Shown one piece after another: positions 35,701-37,439 of a DNA stretch of 37,439 nt. The notes under the pieces were generated by a model that was not told where the DNA came from, made no database searches, and saw nothing but the letters and a program-made list of their open reading frames with translations. The stretch is from contig JAFQAS010000010.1 of the NCBI GenBank assembly GCA_017399915.1, forward strand, positions 1-37,439, in the 5' to 3' direction. Position numbers and translations under genes: made by a program. This DNA comes from Muribaculaceae bacterium. Its GTDB lineage: Bacteria; Bacteroidota; Bacteroidia; Bacteroidales; Muribaculaceae. Every line of letters begins with the position of its first letter. The stretch's first letter is position 1.

Positions 35701-36755
35701 GATGACACATTTGGAGTGTAGAATTCGTGAGAGAATTTGTTGTATTTATCGCGAACTACACCATAGATAGTACCGGTTGTTTCTGTGCCTCCCCAGCCAA
35801 AGTAGTCGTTAAGACCTTTAGCATAGGCTTCACCTTCAAGATGACAAACGTCCCAGTTCATATAGCGGTGACGTGCAGGTTGATAAGTGTGGAAATAACC
35901 TTCGGCCAAGAAACCGGGAACACCATGCTTGATTACACCGAGATAACCGGTATATGCCACATAAGCAGGAGTTGTGTCGGTTGCTTCAATGAATTGAGAG
36001 AATTGGTCGGTAGTGTCATAGATATAACTTGAATCAGTTATTTCATATTTCACAGTGCTTGTACTGCCATAGAATGTATGGTCGCCACGAATGTTTGTTT
36101 TAGTCAAGTCGTATGCTGTCCATTGTTGGTGACCAAGACCAAAGAGGTGTGGCCACACAGCCTTACCCATATTGATACTTCCTGCATTACCTTCTTGATC
36201 ATCTGTACCACGATAAAGAATCAATGGGAAGTTGGTGTTGGTTCCATCGGTCAATGCATTTGAGTGAATTGACACAAATACGTCGAAGTTATTGAATTCA
36301 ACTTCGGCAGCAACTTCACTCAATGAGCGGTCATAATAGTCGGTTTCGGCAGGAGTTTCATGTGTAGTATAATCAACATAAGCAGGGGCTACACCACTCT
36401 TCACACGACTCATCACGATATTTTGGCTCAAATCGAGTGCCGCACCAATACGATGTGGATTTTCGTTTTCTTGGTTTTTAGTGCGATCAAATGGAACTCC
36501 ATATTCAACTAATTTTTCGAGCATTGCAAGACCTTTTTGAAGGTTGGTGTTTGACTCGAAGAAGTTAGATGTATCATTGTTTACATCATTATATGCATTA
36601 TTTGCTCCATGTTTCACTGTTCCGCAAGGACGTGAATTTGCATCAAATGCTCCGTGACCCGGGTTGATGTAGATACGTACATCTTCTTTAGCTGTTTGAG
36701 CCGACGCTCCTAAAGCGAGAAGCGCAGCTGCAGCTGATAATAATAATTTCTTCAT
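32775..36755 (-). CDS. Large secreted N-acetylmuramoyl-L-alanine amidase with propeller-like cargo and C-terminal sorting-type domain
   Basis: A 1326-aa protein. The signal peptide (1-20) ends GASAQ. An Amidase_3-type domain (about 25-320) has putative zinc ligands His34 (INPGHG), Glu67 (FFESN) and His164 (VSIHSNA), plus the likely catalytic Glu in FLAEGYFHT. A carboxypeptidase-regulatory-like Ig domain (about 330-440, GTIYGVVRDKYNK, DVEPGTYSLNYSHPAYE) follows, then about 700 residues of beta-rich repeats suggesting a propeller with an Ig-like insert (GTYTWEVVVDG). The C-terminus, EYYNLQGVKVVNPSNGVYIK to the end, is the short sorting-type tail common in Bacteroidales secreted proteins. The enzyme would cut the amide between MurNAc and the stem peptide. 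It starts 8 nt after the propeller gene upstream. Confidence 0.8.
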   Translation of the reverse strand: MKKLLLSAAAALLALGASAQTAKEDVRIYINPGHGAFDANSRPCGTVKHGANNAYNDVNNDTSNFFESNTNLQKGLAMLEKLVEYGVPFDRTKNQENENPHRIGAALDLSQNIVMSRVKSGVAPAYVDYTTHETPAETDYYDRSLSEVAAEVEFNNFDVFVSIHSNALTDGTNTNFPLILYRGTDDQEGNAGSINMGKAVWPHLFGLGHQQWTAYDLTKTNIRGDHTFYGSTSTVKYEITDSSYIYDTTDQFSQFIEATDTTPAYVAYTGYLGVIKHGVPGFLAEGYFHTYQPARHRYMNWDVCHLEGEAYAKGLNDYFGWGGTETTGTIYGVVRDKYNKFSHEFYTPNVSSNDKFQPLNEAVVTLSKGGEVVATYTTDDEYNGVFVFNDVEPGTYSLNYSHPAYEAAEEEYTAEFEVTAGGMYYPEAFLVDTTWVAPTIVYENYPDSTAGKEGFNVFPNYEVKAKEYAPLATLLEGKTVRRQIIRDDKLYVLALDDAKEPYIYLADLANDTVMTLDTKPVVMGANGRLKISDIALTADHVLVAGGYSKTQYSEDYVDEGEERGSVNYYKWSQDSITGLPDTCELWFTTDYACNYFRGLLGKTFAYSGTLEEGTITTTCPHGKNTVDVGMRFAQFAIVEGQNTGVIRYDAWVAAPNETNFYPDAMSSDQDYFEMMISPLGENNFVLDGDLIAPFEWTSEGEGSEPQVLGRNENVSNVKATGANYFRYAGKYFMVTPKVNEEGKVAGIELFDISEGFSAAKAVELIGGDIEPVDYKYASAHGELALTLTAEDITTDADLELFLVVDGKTYKFTETETYTTYEPQEGGTANPFAYALKSELANKIITINYSLNADAEDVKILVKNAEGEVALTLEQGAQTKGAQTAEINVDESFTENGTYTWEVVVDGADKTAVETFKSYMFYHPRGVDVDNNMESPSFGNIYCTEGMTSASSDYHSNTTTSGGLGLYAFTADMQPIINPATGKYGFNGGWALSYKIGSSNAADLARVRVAEDGRIFVTRMSGLGNYIMYAPSFEDLVANNKFTSLFEGLTLDAATYNYSDANGNFMGAANLGFDVKGSGEDLKMVALSSNANHWSYVYSGASTDEYALGTAATLPVPTNIAALTGKYTIAPAATNVTYDDNKGGIWYCQYRGTPSDAQPGLVYIDSTGVEKYKDLVSRGGGGVRVSPDGTQIAVASSSANPKRFTIYNLVWSEDGVPALRREYVITHNIGTNVYDIAWDLAGNIYICGNSGEYLKGFSLPRTEAFTTKAAAQYSFSIDTVGIDGVSIDNDSNAPVEYYNLQGVKVVNPSNGVYIKVQGKKASKVFVK

Positions 36756-36763
36756 AGCGCTTC

Positions 36764-37439
36764 TTATTTGAGGTTAATAATAAACAAATCACCCATTGGT
36801 GTAGAATAAGCTATTCTCTTACCGTTTGTTGATGGGAACATTGCCAATGATTCTTTTACTGTGATGTCTTGAGCTGTTTTGCCGTCGATTGAAGCGACAA
36901 CAAGTTTTGAAGAAGTCACAACCGAACCGTCGTCAATGTCGTGCATACCCACAACTGTGAGGTCGTTGAGCCATTTAGCGGCACGGATAGCACCCACGAA
37001 TACGGGGTCAGAACCGTCGATGTTTGCTACATAGCAACCTTTGGTCGCGAGGTAGTAACATACTTTTGTTCCGTTGGGAGAGATAGATGGCCACAAGTAG
37101 CTTGCGCCTTCTTGTCCGTTAGGAGAAATCACTTTACCGTCGATGCAAAGTTGACCATAGCGGATAGATGCAACAGGCATTTGCACAGCTGCTCCGCCGT
37201 TGAGGCTTTTAGCTTCAACTTTGTTGTTGTCAACAGTCATCACGTTTGTACCATTCACAGCAAAACCATTAAGGTCGCGGGTAGGAGCCACAAGAGTGGT
37301 TTCCACGCCACGAGCGTCAACAGCTTTCAATGAAGTGTAACGGAGTTTGTTTTCAGCGGTGCGGCTTTCGCGGAACACCACTGTACCATCAGCAGCGATC
37401 TTGAGATCGAAGCTGTTACCATTTGCCGAAATCATGTTG
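36764..37439 (-). CDS. Beta-propeller (TolB/PD40-like) protein, N-terminus outside window
   Basis: At least 224 residues are present. The frame stays open to the window edge, so the true start is probably beyond it; the Met at 37433-37435 is not a convincing start because the sequence before it is also coding. Repeats of about 40 residues with LWPSISPNGTKVCYYLATKGCYVANIDGSD and MFPSTNGKRIAYSTPMGDLFIINLK are of the WD40-like PD40 type. It ends 8 nt before the amidase start on the same strand, implying one operon. Function is unknown. It could be a lipoprotein or exported protein partnered with the amidase (inference). Confidence 0.75.
   Translation of the reverse strand, partial: NMISANGNSFDLKIAADGTVVFRESRTAENKLRYTSLKAVDARGVETTLVAPTRDLNGFAVNGTNVMTVDNNKVEAKSLNGGAAVQMPVASIRYGQLCIDGKVISPNGQEGASYLWPSISPNGTKVCYYLATKGCYVANIDGSDPVFVGAIRAAKWLNDLTVVGMHDIDDGSVVTSSKLVVASIDGKTAQDITVKESLAMFPSTNGKRIAYSTPMGDLFIINLK

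Overview
This 37.4-kb window is a chromosomal segment of a low-GC Bacteroidota bacterium, most likely order Bacteroidales and possibly the Muribaculaceae/S24-7 group (inference). Supporting signs are the TAnnTTTG promoter element upstream of several genes, a DUF4271-hemD-rnpA-yidD-tatD neighbourhood, PorZ-like propeller proteins with C-terminal sorting-type domains, and a family of FKBP isomerases with the Bacteroidales N-terminal extension. I saw no insertion sequence, prophage, CRISPR array, tRNA or rRNA.

Layout. 1-4.1 kb: the tail of an unknown gene, argS, a BI-1/YccA membrane protein and a MATE exporter. 4.1-4.4 kb: a solitary HipB-type repressor gene (minus strand) with two operator palindromes. 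4.5-5.8 kb: a pyrH-frr operon (minus), divergent from 6.0-16.2 kb, a long plus-strand run: mannose-1-phosphate guanylyltransferase, a YfhO-type membrane protein, a methyltransferase-like protein, a XerD-type recombinase, an acyltransferase, a LOG-family hydrolase, DUF4271, hemD, rnpA, yidD and tatD. 16.3-18.9 kb: two AT-rich tandem genes with TonB C-terminal domains, the second fused to an FKBP isomerase. 18.9-19.5 kb: about 615 bp of very AT-rich non-coding DNA with four copies of the 9-mer TTATCAACA, a candidate replication origin. 19.5-29.5 kb: nadA, leuS, rdgB, two tandem PorZ-like proteins and an unknown 175-aa protein. 29.5-37.4 kb (minus): an Lrp/AsnC regulator, a three-gene FKBP operon (cytoplasmic, periplasmic and lipoprotein forms), then a 1326-aa secreted amidase preceded by a propeller protein cut by the window edge.

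Common theme. Much of the window is core housekeeping (translation, UMP and NAD synthesis, haem, RNase P). The distinctive part is envelope proteostasis and transport: four FKBP-domain proteins, three of them predicted to be exported, with one joined to a TonB domain, together with PorZ-like proteins and an exported cell-wall amidase. The strongest candidates for something undescribed are the FKBP-TonB fusion with its TonB twin, and the DnaA-box-like cluster beside it.
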